Shown here: positions 42,907 through 51,735 of the stretch, one piece after another
Position numbering within the stretch: the stretch's first letter is position 1
Layout of the letters: each line of letters starts with the position of its first letter
DNA from: Streptomyces sp. AW19M42
Lineage (GTDB): Bacteria; Actinomycetota; Actinomycetes; Streptomycetales; Streptomycetaceae
NCBI GenBank assembly: GCA_000470535.1
Contig: CBRG010000143.1
Coordinates: 1-62,680 of the forward strand
Length of the DNA: 62,680 nucleotides
Reading direction: 5' to 3'
The notes under the pieces: generated by a model
Database searches by the model: none
What the model was told of the DNA's origin: nothing
Seen by the model: the letters and a program-made list of their open reading frames with translations, nothing else
Made by a program: the position numbers and the translations under genes

Positions 42907-43901
42907 CCCGGCCGGTGGTGCTCATCAACCTGGAATCCCCGCACTCGTTCTGGCGGTTGTCCGCCGAGCACAAGCGTTCCCTACGTGCTTCCTTCCCGAG
43001 TGTGGATTTCCGTACGGCCGCCGAGGAGGACGTGCCGTACCGGCTGGCGGAAGCCAGCATCTACTTCGGCTGGCGGTTCGAACCCTCCTGGCTGGCCGGC
43101 GCACCGCATCTGAACTGGATCGCATCCCCGGCCGCCGGCACCGACCATCTGCCCGTCGCCGAGGCGCACTCCGCCGGGGTGGCCCTGACCCGCTCGTACG
43201 GGTTCCACGGCCGCCCCATGGCCGAGCACGCCATGGGGCTGATCCTGGGCTTCTCTCGCGGGTTGTTCACGAGCCAGCGCGTTCAGCGGAACCGGACCTG
43301 GTGGAAGGACGACCTCGCCGAGGAGTTCTTCGACCTGGCCGGGTCGACGATGACCATCGTCGGCTGCGGCAGCATCGGAGGCCACCTCGCCCGCACCGCC
43401 CGCGCCTTCGGTATGGACGTGATCGGAGTACGCCGGACGCCGCCTGTGGCAGCGCGGGACGGGATCACCTGGATGCATGCCTCGGCGGCGCACCAGGCCG
43501 TTGCCGTCGGCGACGTGGTGGTCGACCTGCTGCCGGCCACCCGGGCCACGAACCATCTCTTCGACCACGCCCTCTTCGCGGCCTGTAAGCCGGGAGCCAT
43601 CTTCCTCAACCTCGGCCGTGCGGCAACCGTCGACCAGTCGGCCCTCCTGGCCGCCCTCAATACCGGCCACCTGCGGGGCGCCGCGCTGGACGTATCCGAC
43701 CCGAGGCCCCTGCCCCTTCGCCATCCGCTGCGGCTCCACCCCCGGGTCGTGCTCACGCCGAAGAGTTCGACGCTCTGCCACACGTACATGGACGGGGCGG
43801 TCGCGTTCTTCGCCGAGAACCTGCGCCGCTTCCTTGCTGGCCAGCCGCTCAACGGCCTGGCCGAAGTACCCGACGCCCATTCCCCCCTCGCAGGAGGCTG
43901 A
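42903..43901 (+). CDS. D-2-hydroxyacid dehydrogenase homologue lacking catalytic Glu/His
   Basis: 332-residue protein of the D-isomer 2-hydroxyacid dehydrogenase family. The NAD-binding motif GCGSIGG (Gly154-x-Gly156-x2-Gly159) and substrate-binding Arg239 (NLGRAATVD) are present. The catalytic pair is not: the Glu position in DVxxxEPLP is Arg268 (DVSDPRPLP) and the His of TPH is Lys287 (LTPKSST). The enzyme therefore either uses altered chemistry or only binds ligand. Coupled to both neighbours in the operon. Confidence 0.88.
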   Translation: MTRPVVLINLESPHSFWRLSAEHKRSLRASFPSVDFRTAAEEDVPYRLAEASIYFGWRFEPSWLAGAPHLNWIASPAAGTDHLPVAEAHSAGVALTRSYGFHGRPMAEHAMGLILGFSRGLFTSQRVQRNRTWWKDDLAEEFFDLAGSTMTIVGCGSIGGHLARTARAFGMDVIGVRRTPPVAARDGITWMHASAAHQAVAVGDVVVDLLPATRATNHLFDHALFAACKPGAIFLNLGRAATVDQSALLAALNTGHLRGAALDVSDPRPLPLRHPLRLHPRVVLTPKSSTLCHTYMDGAVAFFAENLRRFLAGQPLNGLAEVPDAHSPLAGG

Positions 43902-43904
43902 CCC

Positions 43905-45017
43905 ATGCCCACCACCCGCCACCGTGACCTGATCGCAGCCTTCGCGGCTACCGGCCGCAACCACCCCTACCTGGCCTTCACCCTGAACTCGTTGTGCAAC
44001 CTGGACTGCGTGTTCTGCAAGCCCCGCTGCATGCCGGACTACGGGCACAAAGACCGCCCCCTCACCACCGCCGACTACGCGGCCATCGCCGCCGAGGCCG
44101 GGGTTTGGAAGATCCGGAAGGCGCACTGCTCCGGCGGCGAACCGACCCTGCGGGCGGACATCCTCGACGTGATCGAGGGCCTCGCCGACGGCCTCGGGCC
44201 CGACGCCGCGATCGGCATGACGAGCCACGGCAACCTACGCCGCGGGCTGAGCGTGGAGAAGCTGCACCGCGCCGGACTGACGTACCTCAACCTCAGCCTC
44301 CACAGCCTCGACCCGACTCGATCCGCCACGATCATGGGCGGCGGCGATCCGCGCACGACTATGCGCACCCTCGACGAGGCTCTCTCCCTCGGAATGCGGG
44401 TGAAGATCAACTGCGTCCTCCAGCGCACCTACCTGGACGACGCCTTCGCCGTGGCCGAGTTGGCCCGCGACCTACCTGTCGCCGTCCGTCTGATCGAACT
44501 CCAGAACATCGGGCCCGCACAGGCGCTGTTCGACACCGAGTTCATCAACGAGGCGGACGTCCGCAGTCGTCTCCATGAATGGTTCGCGGGTGCGGGGGAG
44601 GTCTCTCGTGAACAGCTCGGGGTCCGTAGCCCCGGGCAGTATCTCCGTCCCGACGGCTGGGCGGGCTCGATCGGCTTCATCTCCAACTCCAGCTGTGCCA
44701 CCTGCTCCGACGCCAATCGCATCAAGATCACGCCCACTGGTGTGGCCCGCCCCTGCATCCTCCACAACCGTGACATCCCCCTGAAGCCCCACCTCGCCGA
44801 CAGCACCCTCGGCGACGCCTTCGCCCACCTCTTCCAGGCCATGCTCGACCGCAACACGAACGACGCCTGGCAGGGCTTCCATTACGTCGACTACGACCTC
44901 CGCTGGGACCGGATGGAGCGTCCCGAGGGCACCCCGGTCCTGCTGCCCCTGCTCCCCGTCCTCCCCTCGGACGCGGCCCAGCCCTCGTGCACCCGAGCCT
45001 CCAACGGAGAGCGGTGA
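43905..45017 (+). CDS. MoaA-like radical SAM enzyme
   Basis: 370-residue radical SAM protein. The SAM cluster is Cys31-x3-Cys35-x2-Cys38 (CNLDCVFC), with GGEP at 77-80 and the strand LNLSLHSLDP. A second cluster is likely from Cys264, Cys267 and Cys284 (CATC ... ITPTGVARPC), as in the GTP 3',8-cyclase MoaA. The C-terminal GG tail of MoaA is absent (ends ASNGER), and no other molybdopterin genes are near, so a different cyclisation or C-C bond formation is inferred. Confidence 0.88.
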   Translation: MPTTRHRDLIAAFAATGRNHPYLAFTLNSLCNLDCVFCKPRCMPDYGHKDRPLTTADYAAIAAEAGVWKIRKAHCSGGEPTLRADILDVIEGLADGLGPDAAIGMTSHGNLRRGLSVEKLHRAGLTYLNLSLHSLDPTRSATIMGGGDPRTTMRTLDEALSLGMRVKINCVLQRTYLDDAFAVAELARDLPVAVRLIELQNIGPAQALFDTEFINEADVRSRLHEWFAGAGEVSREQLGVRSPGQYLRPDGWAGSIGFISNSSCATCSDANRIKITPTGVARPCILHNRDIPLKPHLADSTLGDAFAHLFQAMLDRNTNDAWQGFHYVDYDLRWDRMERPEGTPVLLPLLPVLPSDAAQPSCTRASNGER

Positions 45018-46135
45018 TGGTCGCGGCCGAAGCGCCGCCGCTCTACCCGGGTCTCGGAGCGCTGTACGAACACGAGCTGGATGCCCACGGGGTCGGGGCC
45101 GTGATGCTCACCCACAAATGGCAGCCGGCCGATCTGCTGGCTCCCCACTCCGACATCGACGTGCGTGTCCTCCTTCCCGAGGCCCCCGCTAACTGGGAGG
45201 AGTGGAATCACCGTCTGGCCGCGGCGCATAAGTCCGCGGTCCGCCGAGAGGTCTCCCACGGGCGGCTTCTGGAGCACCCTCCCGGGTTCGCATTCACCGT
45301 GCCCGAAGCGGACGGACGGCTCGTCTGCGCACCTGAGCTCGCGACCTGGTCGCTGATCAGCGGTAGCGCCCGGGACTTCCAACGCTGGAGGTCCCGGGCC
45401 CAGATGGCCCCCTGGTGCGAGATCGACGAACGCTTCTACCGGGCAATCCTCCAGTCGAGGCTCGGAGGCCGGTACCAGCTCGCTGCGGACAGTACGGACA
45501 ATGTGGTCGAGGACATCACCGCGTACCGGCGTCACTGCGTGGCCTGGCACTACCTCGCCCCCTGCTGGTTCGCTGCCGCCGCACTCGCGACACGGACGCG
45601 CTGCCCCGGCAAGACCGCCGCGCTCACCCAGTGGCGCCCGGACGGGCTGGACGCGTACGCCGAGCTGTTTCTCCGGCACTCCGAAGACGGACCCAACGGG
45701 CGACTCCGCAGCGCGCGCCACCTGCTCCGCGCGGCACACGTCTCCCTGGAAGCGGCCATGCGCCGCATTCCGCAGGCAAGCCACCCTCCCGACAAGGGCA
45801 AGGAGTCCACTGCCACCGACTGGGCAATGACCGCCGGAATGCTCCGCGTACGTGTCGCCCGCTGGCTGTACTACCTCGATCCGCCGCACGGTGTCGCGAC
45901 CGAGTACCTGATCCGGCGGGAGGCAAAGGAACTCCGTTCCGCCGCACAGACCCTGAACGCGCTCGCGGAAGACGGGGCCACTCCCGCCCAGCGCCTGGCC
46001 GCCCGAATGGCCGGGCTGATCCCCACCGGACCGACGACTCCCGACACCCTGCGCACCACCCTCGCGCTCTGGCACCAGCAGAAGTCCACGGTGCAGGAAT
46101 TCCTGAGCCTCCCGCCCGGTGCCATCCACCACTGA
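45017..46135 (+). CDS. Nucleotidyltransferase-like protein
   Basis: 372-residue protein. A Ser45-Asp46-Ile-Asp48 motif (PHSDIDVRVLL) after an N-terminal helix suggests a Pol-beta nucleotidyltransferase fold, though the Gly-Ser of the usual G-S-x10-D-x-D is replaced (VMLTHKWQPADLL). The C-terminal 200 residues are helical. Start ATG 45017 overlaps the radical SAM stop (TGATG). Could adenylylate a sugar or amino intermediate; low certainty. Confidence 0.6.
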   Translation: MVAAEAPPLYPGLGALYEHELDAHGVGAVMLTHKWQPADLLAPHSDIDVRVLLPEAPANWEEWNHRLAAAHKSAVRREVSHGRLLEHPPGFAFTVPEADGRLVCAPELATWSLISGSARDFQRWRSRAQMAPWCEIDERFYRAILQSRLGGRYQLAADSTDNVVEDITAYRRHCVAWHYLAPCWFAAAALATRTRCPGKTAALTQWRPDGLDAYAELFLRHSEDGPNGRLRSARHLLRAAHVSLEAAMRRIPQASHPPDKGKESTATDWAMTAGMLRVRVARWLYYLDPPHGVATEYLIRREAKELRSAAQTLNALAEDGATPAQRLAARMAGLIPTGPTTPDTLRTTLALWHQQKSTVQEFLSLPPGAIHH

Positions 46136-46151
46136 CACAAGGAGCCCCGCT

Positions 46152-46949
46152 ATGCCCGCGCGTGCATCCCAGCCCCGCGCCCTGAAAACGGCGAAGATCA
46201 AGATCACGACGAAATGCAACCGTTCCTGCGACTTCTGTATCTTCGCCGACGGCGCCCAGGGCGAGAACATGACCCCAGAGCTGTTCTCCACCATCCTGAC
46301 CCGGCTGGAGACCATCCCTTTCCAGCAGTTGCACATCAACGGCGGCGAACCCACCGTGCACCGGGACTTCCCCGCTCTCAGCGAAGCCGCCCGGACACGC
46401 CTGCCGGACAAGGTCATGGTTCTGGGCACGAACGCCATCACGCTGGCCCGCAACCAGCGGATCATGGAGGCCACGCTCCGCTCGTACGACCAGATCCTCA
46501 TCGGCTGCGACGACGAGCACGAGAACTACGCCGAAGTGCACGCCGTCGTGCCCCGTCTCCGCGAAGCCGGCAAGACCGTGGTCGTCAACAGCGTGCTGGA
46601 AGGCATCAGTTCCTCCCGGTTGGTGGAGCTCGCGAGGCTGTGTGACACGTACGGCGCGATCCACGTCACCAACCACGTGCACCACGTCGACGTCGGCCAG
46701 CCGTCGAACGAGCTGCGCGGCATCTGCGACCGCTACCTCGACCAGCACCTGATGATCGAGATGGACGGCTCCTGCTACCGCTGCTTCAACGCCATGGCGA
46801 AGGTCGACAGCGAATTCAGCATCTGGGACGAGGACTTCGCGGCCAAAGTGTTCGCTCCCCGAGGCCATCACTTCCGGTTCTGCCTTCGCTGCCACGAGTA
46901 CACCGACTCGGGCGCCGCACTCCTGCCTGCCCGCATTCCGACCGCATGA
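46152..46949 (+). CDS. Radical SAM enzyme with C-terminal Cys cluster
   Basis: 265-residue radical SAM protein. Cys22-x3-Cys26-x2-Cys29 (CNRSCDFC) ligates the SAM cluster, and NGGEPTVHRDF follows. Two C-terminal CxxC pairs (GSCYRCFNAM and FCLRCHEY) suggest a SPASM/twitch-like auxiliary cluster. ATG 46152 has AAGGAG 8 bp upstream. No precursor peptide was found nearby, so a small-molecule substrate is more likely than a RiPP. Confidence 0.88.
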   Translation: MPARASQPRALKTAKIKITTKCNRSCDFCIFADGAQGENMTPELFSTILTRLETIPFQQLHINGGEPTVHRDFPALSEAARTRLPDKVMVLGTNAITLARNQRIMEATLRSYDQILIGCDDEHENYAEVHAVVPRLREAGKTVVVNSVLEGISSSRLVELARLCDTYGAIHVTNHVHHVDVGQPSNELRGICDRYLDQHLMIEMDGSCYRCFNAMAKVDSEFSIWDEDFAAKVFAPRGHHFRFCLRCHEYTDSGAALLPARIPTA

Positions 46950-46972
46950 CTCCAGACCGGAGGTACACGACC

Positions 46973-48697
46973 ATGCCCGCAGTCCTCGGGCTGAACTTCC
47001 ACCACGACACCGCCGCCGCCTTGATCGTCGACGGCCGCCTCTACGCGGCAGAAGAGGAACGCTGGAGCGGCGTCAAGCACAACCACCCCACCCGCAAGGG
47101 CACGCTCGCCGCGCCGGTCCGTGCCCTTCAGTGGTGTCTGGAGGCCGCCGGCATCGAACCGCAAGACATCGACGCCGTCTGGGCCGCCTCCATGCGCCCC
47201 AATCCTGCCGCCGGCTGGTGGCTCACCGAGGAGCGGGACGAACTCGCCGCTCTCTTACCTGCCCCGCTCGGTGACCATCTCCGCCTCCTCTCCCACCACA
47301 CCGCCCATGTGCTCTCCGGGTACCTGCTCTCCGGACACGACCACGCGGCGGGCCTCGTCATTGACGCCGGCGGCTCCTCCCTCGGCTCCGACTTCGGTCC
47401 GGGGCGGGAACGCATCACCGGCTACGACCTGCGGCCGGATCGCATCGACCGCGTCCACCAGAGCATGCCGACCGTTGTTCCCGGCCCTGTCGGCCCTCGG
47501 CGCGTTCACTCCTCCCTCGGGCACTTCTACCGAAACCTGGCCCGCAGAGTGATCCCACCGGGCGACGAACCCGAGGGCAGCATGATGGCGCTTGCGTCGT
47601 TCGGCGACCCCCAGCGTTACGGGCCGCAGATCCGCGAACTCGTACGGCTCGGCGACGACGGCGAGGTCCGGATCGGCCACCCCTGGGGCTCGGCGGACAA
47701 CAGCACACCGCTGCTGCTCCGTGGCCGCGTCTGGACCACTGACAACGTCGTGGAGCAAGCCGACTCGGATCGGGCCGACCTGGCCGCCGCAGTCCAGGAT
47801 GTCTTCTCCGAGTCGGTCATCCACATCTCACGCCACCTTCAACGGCTCACAAGAGCCTCGGCGCTGGTGTTCTCGGGTGGGTGCGCCCTGAACTCCCACC
47901 TCAACGGCCGGCTGGCCGACGACAGCGGCTTCGACACCCTCTTCGTGGCGCCGGCACCACACGACGCGGGCACCGCTGTGGGCGCCGCCTTGTACGCCTG
48001 GCACTACCAGCTCGGGCGGGAACGTCTCCAGGTGCCGACCGACGCGGCCTGGGGCCCTAACCCGGGCACTCTGAAAACGGGTGCGATGCCATCCGGGTAC
48101 CGCGCTCTGACCGGCCTGGGGGCGGACCTGGCACCGGCGGCGGCAGCGCTGCTCGCTCAGCGCCGCATTGTCGGCTGGGTACAGGGACCACTCGAATTCG
48201 GGCCCCGGGCCCTCGGGCACCGCTCGATCCTCGCCCACCCGGGCCACGCCGCCACGCGGGACCGACTCAACGCGATCAAGCAACGAGCTGCGTACCGCCC
48301 GTTCGCCCCGGCCGTCCTCGCCGAGCACGCCACGGAGTGGTTCATGTCGGCGGGCGACCCCTTCATGAACCGCGTCGCCCACGTCCGGCGGTGCCGAGCC
48401 GACCGCATAGCCGCGGTCACCCACCACGACGGCACCGCGCGCGTCCAATCCGTGGCCAAAGACCACCAGGGCCTGCACGAACTCCTCCAGCGGTTCCACG
48501 AGCACACCGGCCTGCCGCTGCTGTTGAACACCTCCTTCAACCTCAAAGGCACGCCGATCCTGCGATCCGCCGAGCAGGCCGTACAGGCGGCAGGCGGCCT
48601 CGGACTCGACGCCCTCGCCGTCGGAGACACCCTCCTGATCGCCGACCACGTCCCCGACCCCCGGGCTCTACCCCAGCCATCCTTACGAGAGGGGTGA
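46973..48697 (+). CDS. Carbamoyltransferase (NodU/CmcH/TobZ family)
   Basis: 574-residue O-carbamoyltransferase. The N-terminal Kae1/TsaD-like domain (VLGLNFHHDTAAALIVDGR, HHTAHVLSGYLLSG, VFSGGCALNSHLNG) forms carbamoyl-adenylate; the C-terminal domain shows FGPRALGHRSILAHP and LLLNTSFNLKGTPI. It transfers carbamoyl from carbamoyl phosphate to a hydroxyl. ATG 46973, with CGGAGG 9 bp upstream, is preferred over ATG 46946. It implies that the operon's product carries an O-carbamate. Confidence 0.93.
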   Translation: MPAVLGLNFHHDTAAALIVDGRLYAAEEERWSGVKHNHPTRKGTLAAPVRALQWCLEAAGIEPQDIDAVWAASMRPNPAAGWWLTEERDELAALLPAPLGDHLRLLSHHTAHVLSGYLLSGHDHAAGLVIDAGGSSLGSDFGPGRERITGYDLRPDRIDRVHQSMPTVVPGPVGPRRVHSSLGHFYRNLARRVIPPGDEPEGSMMALASFGDPQRYGPQIRELVRLGDDGEVRIGHPWGSADNSTPLLLRGRVWTTDNVVEQADSDRADLAAAVQDVFSESVIHISRHLQRLTRASALVFSGGCALNSHLNGRLADDSGFDTLFVAPAPHDAGTAVGAALYAWHYQLGRERLQVPTDAAWGPNPGTLKTGAMPSGYRALTGLGADLAPAAAALLAQRRIVGWVQGPLEFGPRALGHRSILAHPGHAATRDRLNAIKQRAAYRPFAPAVLAEHATEWFMSAGDPFMNRVAHVRRCRADRIAAVTHHDGTARVQSVAKDHQGLHELLQRFHEHTGLPLLLNTSFNLKGTPILRSAEQAVQAAGGLGLDALAVGDTLLIADHVPDPRALPQPSLREG

Positions 48698-48702
48698 CGG
48701 AA

Positions 48703-49317
48703 ATGGCCGTTGCCAATCTGCCTCACATCCTGACCACGCTCGCCACCAGCACATGGGCCGCCGGGGACCGTTCCCGCGCCCGTGTGGCTGCCGGTCTGGC
48801 CATTGCGATCTACGCCGGGCATACCCGAGATCAGGGCACCCCGTACGTCCAGCATCCGCTCGCCGTCGTCACGGTTCTGCGGTCCGAGCTCGGCGTCACA
48901 CAGCCCGAAACTCTCCTCCTCGGCCTTCTGCACGACGCCCTGGAGGTCGAACCGAGCTCAGAGGCTCTCGTCATCCACCAGCTGGGGGCAGCCTTCGCTG
49001 AACGGCTGCGCGCGATGACGCCCGACCATCGGCTCGAACGCCGGCCCAAGGTCCCGGGCGACGAGAACCGATGGCGCGTGAAGACAGCTGCCCTCCCCGC
49101 AGAGGAGCTCCTCGTACGGCTGGCCGACCGCATCCACAACCTGCGCGACCTGGCCGCCTCGCCGAACCATGAACGCCGGCGGAAGTTCGTACAGAACCTC
49201 ACAGACTTCCAGCTCCCTCTGGCCACCGCCGCACGCTGCCTCAGCCCTCACCTGGAAGCCGCGCACACGCTGCTCAACGCCGAGTACATCCACCACCAAC
49301 AGGAGATACGCCCGTGA
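48703..49317 (+). CDS. SpoT/MESH1-like HD-domain hydrolase
   Basis: 204-residue HD-domain protein. His51 (YVQHPLAVV), His77-Asp78 (LLHDALEVE) and VRLADRIHNLRDL match the metal site of the (p)ppGpp hydrolase half of RelA/SpoT and MESH1. No synthetase domain is present. GTG 48694, overlapping the previous stop as GTGA, is an alternative start. It may hydrolyse a nucleotide-like pathway intermediate rather than ppGpp. It overlaps the next glycosyltransferase by 4 bp. Confidence 0.85.
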   Translation: MAVANLPHILTTLATSTWAAGDRSRARVAAGLAIAIYAGHTRDQGTPYVQHPLAVVTVLRSELGVTQPETLLLGLLHDALEVEPSSEALVIHQLGAAFAERLRAMTPDHRLERRPKVPGDENRWRVKTAALPAEELLVRLADRIHNLRDLAASPNHERRRKFVQNLTDFQLPLATAARCLSPHLEAAHTLLNAEYIHHQQEIRP

Positions 49318-50303
49318 GACGGATCGTGTACTCGATGGAGCCGGTTGGTCGGACCGGCGGCCGGGTCTACCTCCGGATGCTTCACGAGGCGACCGCCGGC
49401 GATGTCGAGTGGCGCACGGTTCCGGACCACAAGCGCACCTACCGCGTCCGCCGCTGGCGGAAGATCCGCCACCTCGCCCGACTGGCCCCGACCGTCCGGG
49501 CGCTGAGTTCCGCCGCCACCGGCACCTTCGTGTGGGACGACCTCAGCCTGCTGCTCTTCACACCGGAGATGCGGGCCCGCACGGTGTTCCTCCTGCACCA
49601 CTACGAGCCGTTGCAGCACGACTCCACTCCCGTGGAGGCCATGCTCTGGGAACGGTTGTTCCGGGTGCTGCCGCAGTGTGCGGCCGTGGTGTGCGTATCC
49701 CCGTACTGGGCTGACTTCCTCCGGTCCCGCGGTGTCCACAACGTACGGGTGATCTACAACGCCTTCGACATGACCGAGATCGAACGGGCACGCGCCCTTG
49801 ACCGGGCCGAGTGCCGCGCCGAATTCGACCTGGCCGCGGACACGATCGGCGTGTACGCGGGCAAGGCCGTCCACTGGAAGGGCACCGCGGAGGTCGCGGC
49901 GGCCCTGGCCGGCGCACCCGGGCTTCAAGTGATCACCAGCGGCAGCAACACCATCGGCTTCGGCGGTGCGCACTACGACGTGGAGCGCGAGCGATACCTG
50001 CGGCTGCTGCGGGCATGCGACGTCGGCGTCTTTCTGCCCCGGATGCGGGAGGGCTGGAGCCGCTGCGCAGCCGAGGCACTTTTGCTCGGGCTGCCCTGCC
50101 TGATCCGACCGGTCGCGGGCCTCGGCGATCTCGCGGCCCTGACCGGCCAGCCGGCGCCAGACCTCGACCGTCTGTCGACGCAGGTCCGGGAACACGCTAC
50201 GGCGCGCCGAACCGAAGCCAAGGCCGCGTACGAGGCCCTGGCCCAGTTCGACCTGCACTACTTCGGAAACGCCTGGGGCGACCTTCTCACGCAGGTCGCC
50301 TGA
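49314..50303 (+). CDS. Family 4-type glycosyltransferase, short form
   Basis: 329-residue GT-B enzyme. It has a compact acceptor domain (YSMEPVGRTGGRVYLRML), VCVSPYWADFLRSRGV, VIYNAF at the domain linker, VYAGKAVHWKGTAEVA in the donor domain and REGWSRCAAEALLLGLP replacing the usual E-x7-E region. Last gene of the operon, coupled to the HD hydrolase, convergent with the glutamyl-tRNA synthetase gene 10 bp away. Confidence 0.88.
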   Translation: MRRIVYSMEPVGRTGGRVYLRMLHEATAGDVEWRTVPDHKRTYRVRRWRKIRHLARLAPTVRALSSAATGTFVWDDLSLLLFTPEMRARTVFLLHHYEPLQHDSTPVEAMLWERLFRVLPQCAAVVCVSPYWADFLRSRGVHNVRVIYNAFDMTEIERARALDRAECRAEFDLAADTIGVYAGKAVHWKGTAEVAAALAGAPGLQVITSGSNTIGFGGAHYDVERERYLRLLRACDVGVFLPRMREGWSRCAAEALLLGLPCLIRPVAGLGDLAALTGQPAPDLDRLSTQVREHATARRTEAKAAYEALAQFDLHYFGNAWGDLLTQVA

Positions 50304-50313
50304 CCGGGGCCGC

Positions 50314-51735
50314 TTACGCCTGCGCGGCCAGCTTCTCGGCCGCGGCGTCCAGACGGGCCAGCACGCGGTCCCGGCCGAGCAGCTCCATGGACTCGAACAG
50401 CGGGAGTCCGATCGTTCGGCCGGTGACCGCGACCCGGATGGGCGCCTGGGCCTTGCCCAGCTTCAGCCCGTGCTTCTCTCCCACGGCGAGCGTGAGGGCC
50501 TTCAGGCCGTCCGCTTCCCAGTCCGCGACGGTGGCGAACTCGGCGCGGACATCGGCCAGGATGCCGTCGGCGCCCGCCTTCATCGCCTTGTTCCACGACG
50601 CCTCGTCCTCGACAGGCGAGTCGAGGAACAGGAAGTCCACGTTGTTGGTGATCTCGGACAGCAGCGCCAGCCGGGTCTGGGCCAGGGGTGCCACCGTCTC
50701 GAAGACGGCCTGGTCGAACGCCTCCGGCTGCCACGGCGCGTACGGGGCGACGAGCCACGGCGCGCAGGCGGCTGCGAACTGCGCGGGCGCCAGGGCACGG
50801 ATGTAGTCGCCGTTGAACGCCGTCAGCTTCTTCACGTCGAAGAACGCCGGGGCAGTGTTGACATCCTCAATTCGGAAGAGCTGCTCCAGCTCCTCGTACG
50901 GCATGAGCTCCCGGTCACCGCCGGGACCCCACCCGAGGAGCATCAGGTAGTTCACCATCGCCTCGGGAAGGAAGCCCTCGGCGAGGTAGTCCTCCAGCGC
51001 GACCTTGTCGCGACGCTTGGACAGCTTCTGCCGCTTCTCGTTCACGATCACCGGCAGGTGCGCCCACACCGGCGGCTGGGCACCGAGCGCCTCCCACAGC
51101 AGCTGCTGCTTCGGCGTGTTCGACAGGTGCTCCTCGCCGCGGATGACCTGAGTAATCCCCTCGTCCAGGTCATCGACCACGTTCGCGATCAAGAAGACGG
51201 GAGACCCGTCACCACGGGCGATCACGAAGTCCTCGATCGCGCTGTTCGGGAACGCCGGCTCCCCGCGGATCAGGTCGACCACGACGGTCTCGCCCTTGTC
51301 CGGTGTCTGGAACCGCAGCGCCCGCCCCGCCTCGAAGGCCAGCCCCCGGTCCCGGCAGAACCCGTCGTACCCGAGGTGCTCCGACCCGGTGCGCTCCTTC
51401 AGCTGCTCTCGGGTGCAGTCGCAGTAGTACGCCTTGCCCGCCGCATACAGCTGCTGGGCAGCCTCGCTGTGCCGGGCCGCGTTGTGCGACTGGAAGTACG
51501 GCCCCTCGAAGGCCGCATCCTCGCCATGAATACCGATCGCCGCGAGCGCGCTGATGATGCCGTCGATCCACTCCGGCTTGTTCCGGGCCGCGTCGGTGTC
51601 CTCGATCCGCAGGACGAACGTGCCGCCGGACTGTCGCGCCACGGCCCAGTTGTAGAGAGCGGACCGCGCCCCGCCGACATGGAACATGCCGGTCGGAGAC
51701 GGGGCGAAACGAACGCGAACCGGGGCAGTAGACAT
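50314..51735 (-). CDS. gltX: Glutamyl-tRNA synthetase, probably a second copy
   Basis: 473-residue class I GluRS that charges tRNA-Glu. The HIGH-type motif is [11 protein letters not shown] and the KMSKS-type loop is KLSKRRD. The zinc region is [10 protein letters not shown] with a later FCRD. Its N-terminus differs clearly from the usual Streptomyces housekeeping GluRS as I recall it ([20 protein letters not shown]), and the gene lies in accessory DNA beside the nine-gene operon. A duplicate for resistance, or for supply of Glu-tRNA to a pathway, is therefore inferred. Without the rest of the genome it could be the only copy. Confidence 0.93.
   Translation of the reverse strand: MSTAPVRVRFAPSPTGMFHVGGARSALYNWAVARQSGGTFVLRIEDTDAARNKPEWIDGIISALAAIGIHGEDAAFEGPYFQSHNAARHSEAAQQLYAAGKAYYCDCTREQLKERTGSEHLGYDGFCRDRGLAFEAGRALRFQTPDKGETVVVDLIRGEPAFPNSAIEDFVIARGDGSPVFLIANVVDDLDEGITQVIRGEEHLSNTPKQQLLWEALGAQPPVWAHLPVIVNEKRQKLSKRRDKVALEDYLAEGFLPEAMVNYLMLLGWGPGGDRELMPYEELEQLFRIEDVNTAPAFFDVKKLTAFNGDYIRALAPAQFAAACAPWLVAPYAPWQPEAFDQAVFETVAPLAQTRLALLSEITNNVDFLFLDSPVEDEASWNKAMKAGADGILADVRAEFATVADWEADGLKALTLAVGEKHGLKLGKAQAPIRVAVTGRTIGLPLFESMELLGRDRVLARLDAAAEKLAAQA

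Noticed and set aside
43905..45017. Housekeeping moaA
   Set aside because: The C-terminal Gly-Gly is missing, the second-cluster spacing differs and no molybdopterin genes are near.
43905..46949. RiPP cluster based on two radical SAM proteins
   Set aside because: No small precursor gene, RRE-type domain or protease was found in the operon.
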